Assembly (NCBI GenBank): GCA_017552615.1
Contig: JAFZPI010000048.1
Span: 1 to 64,000, forward strand
Source of the DNA: Clostridia bacterium
Lineage (GTDB): Bacteria > Bacillota > Clostridia > Christensenellales > Aristaeellaceae
DNA: 64,000 nt
Direction of reading: 5' to 3'
The notes under the pieces are model-generated. The model was not told where the DNA came from. It did not search any database and was given only the letters and a program-made list of their open reading frames with translations. The translations under genes were made by a program, and so were the position numbers. Below, piece by piece: positions 50,877 to 57,766 of this stretch (positions within the stretch are counted from its first letter, which is position 1; the number at the start of each line of letters is the position of its first letter).

Positions 50877-50960
50877 AGAAAAATACATGGATTGCAGCTC
50901 CAGTCGCCCGGCCGGCTGTGCGGGCAGCCGAACGGACAAGGTCGCCGCGATCCACGTATT
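50877..50960 (-). ncRNA. Structured RNA region between xpt and the DUF3842 gene
   Basis: On the minus strand an 11-bp closing stem AATACGTGGAT / ATCCATGTATT (50960-50950 / 50892-50882, one G-T pair) encloses about 57 bases that contain a further hairpin CGGCTG-CCCGCA-CAGCCG, and the closing stem runs directly into TTTTTC. It could be an elaborate terminator for xpt or a leader with terminator for the DUF3842 gene. No known RNA family recognised. Confidence 0.5.
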
Positions 50961-51027
50961 CGGTTTGACACCCGGAGGGGTCCCGCTGCCGGATGGCGCG
51001 GCCCTTCCCGTTCTCCGGGGTGCGGGA

Positions 51028-51606
51028 TCAGTCGTCCCGCAGGATGATGCGGCCGTGGTCGATGCCGTCCACAATGGCAAGGGAGTAGAGATCCACGCCC
51101 TCGGCACGAAGCCGGTTGCCGCCGGCCTGGAAGCCTTTTTCGATGCAGACCGCCGCGCCGACCAGTTCGCATTCCGCCTGGCGCAGGATCTCGCGCATGC
51201 CCTCCATGGCGGCGCCGTTGGCTAGGAAATCGTCCACCATCAGTACGCGGGAGCCCTTCGGCAGGTAGGCCCGGCTGACGCGGACGGTGTTCATCACTTC
51301 ATGGGTGAAAGAGTAGACCTGGGCGATATACACGTCCGGTCCCACGTTCAGGGACTGGCTCTTTTTGGCGAAGACCACCGGAATATTCCCGAGGGCATGG
51401 GCAGCCATGATGGCCACCGCGATCCCGCTGGCTTCCACGGTGAGCACGAGATCGATCTCCCGCCCGGCAAAATGCGCCGCGATGTCTTCCCCCATCTTTT
51501 GTGAGAGGCCTGTGTCGATACGGTGGTTAAGGAAACTGTCGACTTTGACGATATTGTCCCCGATCCCGATTCCGAACTTCTCAATGGCTTCCCTGAGCTC
51601 TTTCAT
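51028..51606 (-). CDS. xpt: Xanthine phosphoribosyltransferase
   Basis: A 192-residue Xpt, which converts xanthine and PRPP to XMP for purine salvage. ELREAIEKFGIGIGDNIVKVDSFLNHRIDT (in part) at the start and the PRPP loop VLMVDDFLANGAAM are diagnostic; AKKSQSLN and the C-terminal YSLAIVD also match. The start at 51606 follows GGAGGAA; the upstream open frame reads into the promoter. In Bacillus xpt is under a guanine riboswitch; none is apparent in this 5' region, which is only about 40 bases long. Confidence 0.94.
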   Translation of the reverse strand: MKELREAIEKFGIGIGDNIVKVDSFLNHRIDTGLSQKMGEDIAAHFAGREIDLVLTVEASGIAVAIMAAHALGNIPVVFAKKSQSLNVGPDVYIAQVYSFTHEVMNTVRVSRAYLPKGSRVLMVDDFLANGAAMEGMREILRQAECELVGAAVCIEKGFQAGGNRLRAEGVDLYSLAIVDGIDHGRIILRDD

Positions 51607-51652
51607 TGCTTCCTCCGTGGAAAAGGCGAACATTACTGTGAGTACAGGATGC

Positions 51653-51681
51653 ATTATACGACAAATTGACAAACATTGCAA
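51653..51681 (-). promoter_or_regulatory. Promoter for xpt
   Basis: On the minus strand TTGCAA (51681-51676), 17-base spacer, TATAAT (51658-51653). Confidence 0.75.
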
Positions 51682-51691
51682 GCAAAATCCG

Positions 51692-51727
51692 AAAAAACCA
51701 GAGAGCCGCGCACAGGCAGCTCTCTGG
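51692..51727 (-). terminator. Terminator after msmX
   Basis: Stem CCAGAGAGC / GCTCTCTGG (51698-51706 / 51719-51727), then TTTTTT on the minus strand (51697-51692). Confidence 0.9.
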
Positions 51728-51735
51728 AATCAGTA

Positions 51736-52869
51736 TTACCGGTTGAGCAGGGTGACTTCGGTGTCCTTGTCGAAGAAGTGCAGGTGCTCCACGTCGAAGG
51801 CCACATTGATCTGGTCGCCGCGGCGGCTTGGCGTACGGGGATCGACGCGCGCGATGATGTTGCCGTTCTTGCCGGCTGTGGTCAGGTACAGGTAGGTCTC
51901 GGAGCCCATCTGCTCGGTGACTTCCACGTTGACCTTGATGGTGGCGTCCGGGAACTTCTGCAGGGCTTCGGCGCTGTCGTCGATGTCCTCGGGACGGATG
52001 CCCATGACGACTTCCTTGCCCACGATGGATTCGTCGGTGAACTTCTCGACCTTGTAGCTCGGGATGACGATCCGGTTGGTCTGGGCGTCGTCGCCGAAGA
52101 CGGCTACGATGTCCTGGCCCTCGCGCTTGAGGGTGACATTGAAGAAGTTCATCTGCGGGCTGCCGATGAAGCCGGCCACGAACTCGTTGATCGGATAGTC
52201 ATACAGGTTCTGGGGCGTATCCACCTGCTGCACGACGCCGTCCTTCATGACGACGATGCGGCTGGCCATGGTCATAGCCTCGGTCTGGTCGTGGGTAACG
52301 TAGATGAAGGTGGTCTCCAGGCGGTTGTGGAGCTTGGTGATCTCGGTTCTCATGGCAACGCGCAGCTTGGCGTCCAGGTTGGACAGCGGCTCGTCGAAGA
52401 GGAAGACCAGGGGCTCACGGACGATGGCACGGCCGAGGGCCACGCGCTGGCGCTGGCCGCCGGAAAGAGCCTTCGGCTTGCGGTTGAGCAGGTGGGAGAT
52501 GTCCAGGATGCGGGCGGCCTCTTCCACGCGGCGCTTGATCTCATCCTTGGGGGTCTTGCGGAGCTTCAGACCAAAGGCCATGTTGTCATACACGGTCATG
52601 TGGGGATACAGGGCGTAGTTCTGGAACACCATGGCGATGTCGCGGTCCTTGGGGGCCACGTCGTTGACCAGCTTGTCGCCGATATAGAGTTCACCGTCGG
52701 AGATTTCTTCCAGACCGGCGACCATGCGCAGGGTGGTGGATTTGCCGCAGCCGGAGGGGCCGACGAGCACGATGAATTCCTTGTCTTCAATGTCAAGGCA
52801 GAAGTCGGAAACAGCGGTGACACCGCCCTGGTATACCTTGTAAATGTGCTGCAGGGATACGCTTGCCAT
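51736..52869 (-). CDS. msmX: Multi-sugar ABC importer ATPase, MsmX/UgpC type
   Basis: A 377-residue ATPase of the MsmX/UgpC group, which powers several carbohydrate ABC importers. Walker [10 protein letters not shown], signature [16 protein letters not shown], Walker [16 protein letters not shown] and [12 protein letters not shown] are perfect; the C-terminal 140 residues form the regulatory OB-fold (TOBE) domain with MGIRPEDI. No permease or binding protein is next to it, so, as in Bacillus, it probably serves importers encoded elsewhere. GGAGGAA precedes the ATG and a strong terminator follows. Confidence 0.93.
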   Translation of the reverse strand: MASVSLQHIYKVYQGGVTAVSDFCLDIEDKEFIVLVGPSGCGKSTTLRMVAGLEEISDGELYIGDKLVNDVAPKDRDIAMVFQNYALYPHMTVYDNMAFGLKLRKTPKDEIKRRVEEAARILDISHLLNRKPKALSGGQRQRVALGRAIVREPLVFLFDEPLSNLDAKLRVAMRTEITKLHNRLETTFIYVTHDQTEAMTMASRIVVMKDGVVQQVDTPQNLYDYPINEFVAGFIGSPQMNFFNVTLKREGQDIVAVFGDDAQTNRIVIPSYKVEKFTDESIVGKEVVMGIRPEDIDDSAEALQKFPDATIKVNVEVTEQMGSETYLYLTTAGKNGNIIARVDPRTPSRRGDQINVAFDVEHLHFFDKDTEVTLLNR

Positions 52870-52988
52870 GGTTCATTCCTCCTGAATCATAGAGTGTCGG
52901 GACAGACCCGTTGCGATGATTGTATCGCCGATCAACCAGAAAAGCCATCCGCCGATTGCAGGAAAGATGAATTCTTTTTGTAGGATGA

Positions 52989-53017
52989 TTGCGATCTCTT
53001 TGGATCAATGATAGAAT
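52989..53017 (+). promoter_or_regulatory. Promoter for the macro-domain gene
   Basis: TTGCGA at 52989-52994, 17-base spacer, TAGAAT at 53012-53017, about 50 bases before the TTG start. Confidence 0.6.
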
Positions 53018-53071
53018 ACAGATGCTGTCTTTGTTAGACGAACGTTCCAAGATAATAAGGAGTTGATCTTA

Positions 53072-54133
53072 TTGCCCTTTGAAATTGTCCGAAATGATAT
53101 CACGCGCATGAAAGTTGATGCGATCGTCAACGCGGCGAACAAATCCCTGCTCGGAGGCGGCGGGGTGGACGGTGCGATCCATACGGCGGCCGGGCCGAAA
53201 CTGCTGGAAGCCTGCCGGAAACTGAACGGGTGCGAGACCGGCGAGGCAAAGATCACAAAAGGCTATGATCTGCCGGCGAAGTATGTCATCCACACGGTGG
53301 GACCCATCTGGCACGGCGGGCAGAACGGCGAGGAAGAGCTCTTGAAAGCGTGTTACCGCAATTCGCTGGAGCTGGCGTTGGCACACAAGTGTGAATCGAT
53401 CGCGTTCCCGATGATATCCGCCGGCGCGTACGGGTATCCGGCGGACCAGGCCATGTCCGTGGCGGTGGAGAGCATCCGTGCGTTTCTGACGGACCATGAC
53501 ATGGCGGTATACCTTGTTGTCTTTGGACGGCAGTCGTTCCGGATCAGTCAAAAGCTGTTCCGGGATGTGCAGGAATACATCGATGATGTCTATGCCGACG
53601 CCCATGACCGGAAAAACCTCCGGGATTACAGGGCCGCGATGTGGCGGGAAGCGGAAAGCGAAGCCCAGGCTTTTGATGAAAAGCTCATGGCTGTGCCGAA
53701 AGCCCGTCGGATGGAAATGCCAATGCCCTGTGCTGTTGCGGACACTGCTGCGCCGAAGGATCTCGATGAACTGCTCAAGAAAACGGATGAGGGCTTTTCG
53801 GAAGCATTGCTCCGTTTAATTGACGAGAAAGGCATGACGGATATCCAGTGCTACAAGCGAGCCAATGTGGACCGCAAGCTGTTCAGCAAGATCCGTTCAA
53901 ACCCGACCTATAAGCCCAGTAAACCGACAGCCTGTGCGTTTGCGGTTGCGCTGAAGCTCTCCCTGCCCGAGACACGGAACCTCCTCCAGAAAGCCGGTTT
54001 TGCCCTGACGCACAGCAGTAAGTTTGACATCATCCTCGAATATTTTATCCAAAACCGGAACTATGATGTCTATGAGATCAATTGCGTGCTGTTTGAATAT
54101 GACATGCCGCTGCTGGGATCGGGGATTAGTTGA
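53072..54133 (+). CDS. Macro-domain protein with a C-terminal helical domain
   Basis: A 353-residue protein. Residues 1-165 are a macro domain of the ADP-ribose/O-acetyl-ADP-ribose deacetylase type: [23 protein letters not shown], then [11 protein letters not shown] and ISAGAYGYP, all contact residues present. After a charged linker, residues about 240-350 form a helical domain ([62 protein letters not shown]) that I have seen in Firmicutes alone or joined to macro domains, with an HTH-like look and no known function. The start is the TTG at 53072, with AAGGAG ten bases upstream; family proteins begin MPLEIVRND. Confidence 0.85.
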   Translation: MPFEIVRNDITRMKVDAIVNAANKSLLGGGGVDGAIHTAAGPKLLEACRKLNGCETGEAKITKGYDLPAKYVIHTVGPIWHGGQNGEEELLKACYRNSLELALAHKCESIAFPMISAGAYGYPADQAMSVAVESIRAFLTDHDMAVYLVVFGRQSFRISQKLFRDVQEYIDDVYADAHDRKNLRDYRAAMWREAESEAQAFDEKLMAVPKARRMEMPMPCAVADTAAPKDLDELLKKTDEGFSEALLRLIDEKGMTDIQCYKRANVDRKLFSKIRSNPTYKPSKPTACAFAVALKLSLPETRNLLQKAGFALTHSSKFDIILEYFIQNRNYDVYEINCVLFEYDMPLLGSGIS

Positions 54134-54276
54134 ACTGGTTTTAGGATGACAAATGTATCCCATCGTTTTAGAATACATCGCAAGACCACACAAGAGGGGG
54201 ATAACCCAGTATTATCAGGCCAGAACTACCTCATACCAACATGTCTCACAAATTTGAGTGAGTCGAGAGGTGCAGA

Positions 54277-54825
54277 ATGATTGACACACGGAAATATTAT
54301 ACGATTGTTGCTTTTAACAAATTGAAGGATCTTTTAGCACAAATAGAAGCCGATAATCTCAATAAACAACAGCTCCATCAAATCCGATTTGAAAACGACT
54401 CAAGTATGTTTGAACTTGCCATAGCATATAACAACTATGAAATTGCAAACTATTTAATTGACATTGATACACCCATTAATGTTGTCACAAAAGAAGGATG
54501 GAATGAGTTTCATTATCTTGCTTCGCACTTGAAAGACAGCCAGGCAATTACAATAGGAAACTTACTTTTGGAACGAGGTGTTGATTTAGCACAGAAAGAC
54601 AGGAAATATGGGAACACAGCATTACTTTCTTTGATCATCGGTGTAATCAACAAAAGGTCTTTCGACCAACTTGCATTTATATGCCGTTGTGTAGAGAAGG
54701 ATCAAGGTTTATTTGAACAAAACAAAACGGGTAAATGCGCGTTTGATTTTTTAGTCCAATATGGTATTGAGGAAGGACACTTTAAGAACGAACAGTCTGT
54801 TGAAAAACAACCACCAAAGCAATGA
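54277..54825 (+). CDS. Ankyrin-repeat protein
   Basis: A 182-residue protein with about four ankyrin-like repeats (SMFELAIAYNNYEIANYLIDIDTPINVVTKEGWNEFHYLA in part, then DLAQKDRKYGNTALLSLIIG and TGKCAFDFLVQYGIEEG). Ankyrin repeats bind partner proteins; no enzymatic part or secretion signal is visible, so the protein should be cytosolic. The gene is much richer in A+T than its neighbours and stands alone between the macro-domain and vWA genes, a sign of recent transfer. AGAGGTG precedes the ATG weakly. Confidence 0.75.
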   Translation: MIDTRKYYTIVAFNKLKDLLAQIEADNLNKQQLHQIRFENDSSMFELAIAYNNYEIANYLIDIDTPINVVTKEGWNEFHYLASHLKDSQAITIGNLLLERGVDLAQKDRKYGNTALLSLIIGVINKRSFDQLAFICRCVEKDQGLFEQNKTGKCAFDFLVQYGIEEGHFKNEQSVEKQPPKQ

Positions 54826-54842
54826 AACTCTGGACTTAATTT

Positions 54843-54926
54843 GTCGCCTCCCATGCGACCACACCCCTCCGGTTTTCGGATAGGATGACGTTGCCGGCTG
54901 ACCCGGCAATCATCAAAAACCGGAGG
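54843..54926 (+). ncRNA. Structured leader that buries the vWA gene's ribosome-binding site
   Basis: An 11-bp perfect stem CCTCCGGTTTT / AAAACCGGAGG (54866-54876 / 54916-54926) encloses a second perfect hairpin TTGCCGG-CTGAC-CCGGCAA (54891-54897 / 54903-54909). The 3' arm of the outer stem contains GGAGG, the Shine-Dalgarno sequence eight bases before the vWA ATG. A small hairpin GTCGC / GCGAC (54843-54847 / 54855-54859) precedes it. This looks like a translational switch. Confidence 0.6.
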
Positions 54927-54934
54927 GATTTGTT

Positions 54935-55576
54935 ATGAAGAAGAATCTGACGGAAATGGTTTTCATCCTCGACAAGAGCGGATCCATGGCGGGCCTGGAG
55001 GCGGACACGATCGGTGGTTTCAACGGCATGATCGAGCGGCAGAAGAAGGTCGACGGCGAGGCCCTGGTCTCGACGGTGCTGTTCTCTGACCGGAGTGTTG
55101 TGATCCACGACCGCGTCGACCTGCGGAAGATCGAGCCGATGACGGACTGGCAGTATTTCGTCGGCGGCTGCACGGCGCTGATCGACGCCATCGGCGGGGC
55201 GATCCACCACATCGGGAACGTCCACAAGTATGCCCGGGAGGAGGACCGGCCGGAGAAAACGATCTTTGTGATCTCCACAGACGGAATGGAGAACGCCAGC
55301 CGCCAGTACACCAGCAACCAGGTGAAGGCCATGGTCGAACGCCAGAAGGCAAAGTACGGCTGGGAGTTCCTGTTCCTGGGCGCCAACATCGATGCCGTTG
55401 AGACGGCGGCGCATTTCGGAATCGCGGAGGACCGGGCGGTCACATTCCACAACGACAAAAAGGGACAGGCGCTGAATTACGCCGAGGTCAGTGAGGCCAT
55501 GTGCACCGTCCGGGCCCATGCGCCGCTGAGCCGGGACTGGAAAAAGAATATTGAGAAAGATTTTCGGTCCAGATAA
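54935..55576 (+). CDS. von Willebrand factor A domain protein
   Basis: A 213-residue, single-domain vWA protein. The MIDAS metal site is complete: DKSGSM (Asp13, Ser15, Ser17), the Thr in GGCTALID near residue 80, and the Asp in ISTDGMEN near 113. There is no signal peptide, so it is an intracellular vWA of the TerY/Ter-associated kind, which bind partner proteins through Mg2+. No MoxR, Ter or kinase gene is adjacent. Its Shine-Dalgarno sequence is locked in a long stem, so translation is probably conditional. Partner unknown. Confidence 0.85.
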   Translation: MKKNLTEMVFILDKSGSMAGLEADTIGGFNGMIERQKKVDGEALVSTVLFSDRSVVIHDRVDLRKIEPMTDWQYFVGGCTALIDAIGGAIHHIGNVHKYAREEDRPEKTIFVISTDGMENASRQYTSNQVKAMVERQKAKYGWEFLFLGANIDAVETAAHFGIAEDRAVTFHNDKKGQALNYAEVSEAMCTVRAHAPLSRDWKKNIEKDFRSR

Positions 55577-55593
55577 ACAGAAAAATGATCAAA

Positions 55594-55677
55594 CAGAAAA
55601 CACAGTTTTCTGTGACACTTCTGTGACAAAGACGGTGATATTCTCTGCGTGCGGGGTGAGGGAAACCTCATCCCCGC
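55594..55677 (+). terminator. Hairpins after the vWA gene
   Basis: Perfect stem CAGAAAAC / GTTTTCTG (55594-55601 / 55605-55612) followed by two direct copies of TTCTGTGACA, then a GC-rich hairpin 55651-55661 / 55666-55677. The first lacks a long T-run, so termination is plausible but not certain. The rest of 55577-55844 holds the promoter of the next gene. Confidence 0.45.
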
Positions 55678-55742
55678 GGATGGAAGGCCGCCGTTTCCGG
55701 GACAGACCGATGACGCAATTGTTAAAAGTTCTGAAATCATCT

Positions 55743-55770
55743 TTAACATTTCGGAAACGTGTGGTATAAT
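55743..55770 (+). promoter_or_regulatory. Promoter for the SH3-domain secreted protein
   Basis: TTAACA at 55743-55748, 16-base spacer, TATAAT at 55765-55770. Confidence 0.7.
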
Positions 55771-55844
55771 CATAAAGTATGGTTCCGGAAGTGCCCGGAT
55801 ACGGGCGCCGGAACCGAAACCCCAAACGTAAGGAGGATATCACC

Positions 55845-57113
55845 GTGAGCAAACGCCTTGTTGCCCTGATTCTTGCGATCCTGATGGCTCTGTCCCTGAT
55901 CCCCGCCGCGCTGGCGGAGGGCGAAGAGGAGCAGCCGCCGCAGGAGAACCCTGCAGAGACAATCAACGAAAATAACGGGGAAGAACCCGCCGGGAATCCC
56001 GCAGAGGGCCAGGAGACACCCGCCGAGGAACAGTCAGAACCGCCGATGGGCGACAACTACATTGAGCAGATCATTAACGACCCCAACGAGTGGCCCAAGA
56101 CCATGTATGTCTACACCGAGAACGGCGGCACCCTGAACGTTCGCAGCGAGCCGATGGTTCGGGACGGCAACGTGATCGGGAAGCTCGAGTACGGTGCGGA
56201 AGTGATCGTGGAAGGCTATGTTGTGATCAACACCGACTGGAGCGTCATCCGTTACAAGAAGGGCCCCGACGGCGTCGGTTACGTCATGAACCGCTTCTTG
56301 GTGGACAAGAAGCCCGGCAAATCCAGCAAGCAGAAGGAAGCCGAACAGCGCACCCGCGACCTGGAGCAGATGAACAAGGAACTGGCCTCGGCTGAGATCT
56401 TTGACCAGCCCCTGATGGCGGTCGTCCGCGCGAACCGCACTTCCGGCTGGACCAACTTCCGTTCCGGCCCCAGCACGGCGGCGGACAAGATCGGCACCCT
56501 GCAGGACGGCCATGAGCTGAAGCTGATCGGCCAGACCAAGGACTGGTACCAGGCTGTTGACCTTGCGACCGGCAAGACGGGTTACATCCATAAGAACTTT
56601 ATCACCGTGATGGCCACGCCTGTACCCGAGGAAAAGCAGCAGCTGGGCCGCCTGAACGTCAACGGCGCGTTCACGCTGCAGTGCAGGCTGCCGGACGGCT
56701 ACAAGATGCAGACCATCAACGCCATGGGCAGCAAGATCTTTGCGACCATCACCCCCGAGGACACACAGAAGCCCGTGCTCAGCCTCACCATTGCTTTCAA
56801 CGAGCTCTATTCCGACGTGCCGCGTCTCAACGACCTGGGCGAAGAGGACCTGAAGCTGCTGGAGGAGACCTTCACCGAGATGAACGATGTCGAGATCGGT
56901 TATCGCGAGACCGCCTACGGCACGAAGCTGCTGGTAGCCCGTGAGACCGGCGACGACACTGACTTCGTGGACATCCTGACGGTGTACAGGGGCTATTTCA
57001 TCGAATTCCTCATGACCCCCAACCCCGACGCGGCGAACCAGGAACTGACCGAAGCGCAGATCCAGATGTGCGTGGACTTCCTGAGCGACCTGGACTTTGT
57101 GGAAGCGAACTGA
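55845..57113 (+). CDS. Secreted protein with two bacterial SH3 domains
   Basis: A 422-residue protein. A signal peptide (RLVALILAILMALSLIPAALA) is followed by an acidic Glu/Pro-rich linker, a first SH3b domain (GGTLNVRSEPMVRDGNVIGKL and WSVIRYKK), a charged helix, a second SH3b domain (TNFRSGPSTAADKIGTLQDG, WYQAVDL, GYIHKNFI), and a C-terminal domain of about 150 residues with no family I recognise. SH3b domains usually bind cell-wall peptides. The GTG start at 55845 follows AAGGAGG. The sequence just after the stop codon repeats the last 12 codons in frame, a sign of past duplication. Confidence 0.82.
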   Translation: MSKRLVALILAILMALSLIPAALAEGEEEQPPQENPAETINENNGEEPAGNPAEGQETPAEEQSEPPMGDNYIEQIINDPNEWPKTMYVYTENGGTLNVRSEPMVRDGNVIGKLEYGAEVIVEGYVVINTDWSVIRYKKGPDGVGYVMNRFLVDKKPGKSSKQKEAEQRTRDLEQMNKELASAEIFDQPLMAVVRANRTSGWTNFRSGPSTAADKIGTLQDGHELKLIGQTKDWYQAVDLATGKTGYIHKNFITVMATPVPEEKQQLGRLNVNGAFTLQCRLPDGYKMQTINAMGSKIFATITPEDTQKPVLSLTIAFNELYSDVPRLNDLGEEDLKLLEETFTEMNDVEIGYRETAYGTKLLVARETGDDTDFVDILTVYRGYFIEFLMTPNPDAANQELTEAQIQMCVDFLSDLDFVEAN

Positions 57114-57330
57114 ACCATTGACTTCCTGAGCAAGACGGACTTTGTGCCGGCAGAGTGATTCTCGGAAAAGCGCCGAAAAAACTTCAGGAAAATGACTTTA
57201 GGAACTGCCACCCTCCGGAATCCTGCGTATCAATAAGTGCAGGACGGAAAACAACACCGGTCTGCGGGAGGAAACTCCACGGAAAATAAAGACACAGCGT
57301 AAAGCTGAAGAATTGAAAGGAGACACTACC

Positions 57331-57573
57331 ATGTCTGAAATCGAGAACAATGCCATTGAACTGTCCCTGGAAGAACTGGATAAGATCGGCGGCGGCTACA
57401 AGCGCCCCGCGGAGAAGGCCGGCTTCACCATCTATCAGATTCAGAAGGGTGACAACCTGACCCGGATCGCCAAGAACCACAAATGCTCCATCAATGACCT
57501 TCTGAAGTGGAACCCCAAGATCACCGACAAGAACAAGATCTACGCCGGCGACTACCTCTACATCAAGAAGTAA
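57331..57573 (+). CDS. LysM mini-protein with double-glycine leader
   Basis: An 80-residue protein. Residues 1-24 look like a bacteriocin-type leader: acidic, with ELSLEELDKIGGG ending in a double-glycine site. Residues about 37-80 are one complete LysM domain (YQIQKGDNLTRIAKNHKCSINDLLKW, then NKIYAGDYLYIKK), which binds N-acetylglucosamine in peptidoglycan. If the leader works as in class II bacteriocins, a C39-peptidase ABC transporter would cut after GG and export a small wall-binding peptide; no such transporter is in this window. GAAAGGAG precedes the ATG. It follows the SH3-domain protein by about 217 bases and ends at its own terminator. Confidence 0.78.
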   Translation: MSEIENNAIELSLEELDKIGGGYKRPAEKAGFTIYQIQKGDNLTRIAKNHKCSINDLLKWNPKITDKNKIYAGDYLYIKK

Positions 57574-57589
57574 TTCAACCGAATCCATA

Positions 57590-57624
57590 CACCCGCGGCT
57601 TTCAGAAGGCCGTGGGTGCTTTTC
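57590..57624 (+). terminator. Terminator after the LysM mini-protein gene
   Basis: Stem CACCCGCGGC / GCCGTGGGTG (57590-57599 / 57609-57618, one G-T pair) then CTTTTCT. Confidence 0.8.
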
Positions 57625-57677
57625 TGTCTGTACATCCCGGAAAAACCAAACCAGAACAAATCCTTTTCACTTTTAGC

Positions 57678-57706
57678 TTGTGCATGAGCCCGTGAATTGG
57701 TATAAT
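57678..57706 (+). promoter_or_regulatory. Promoter for carB
   Basis: TTGTGC at 57678-57683, 17-base spacer, TATAAT at 57701-57706. Confidence 0.75.
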
Positions 57707-57766
57707 AGCCGACGGGCCGCACAGAGGCGACCTGTTTTCCCACGGACAGAAACGAGGGTGAAGCGC

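Noticed and set aside
51607..51700. Purine riboswitch before xpt
   Set aside because: The promoter -10 is only about 45 bases from the start codon, too short for the purine aptamer plus expression platform.
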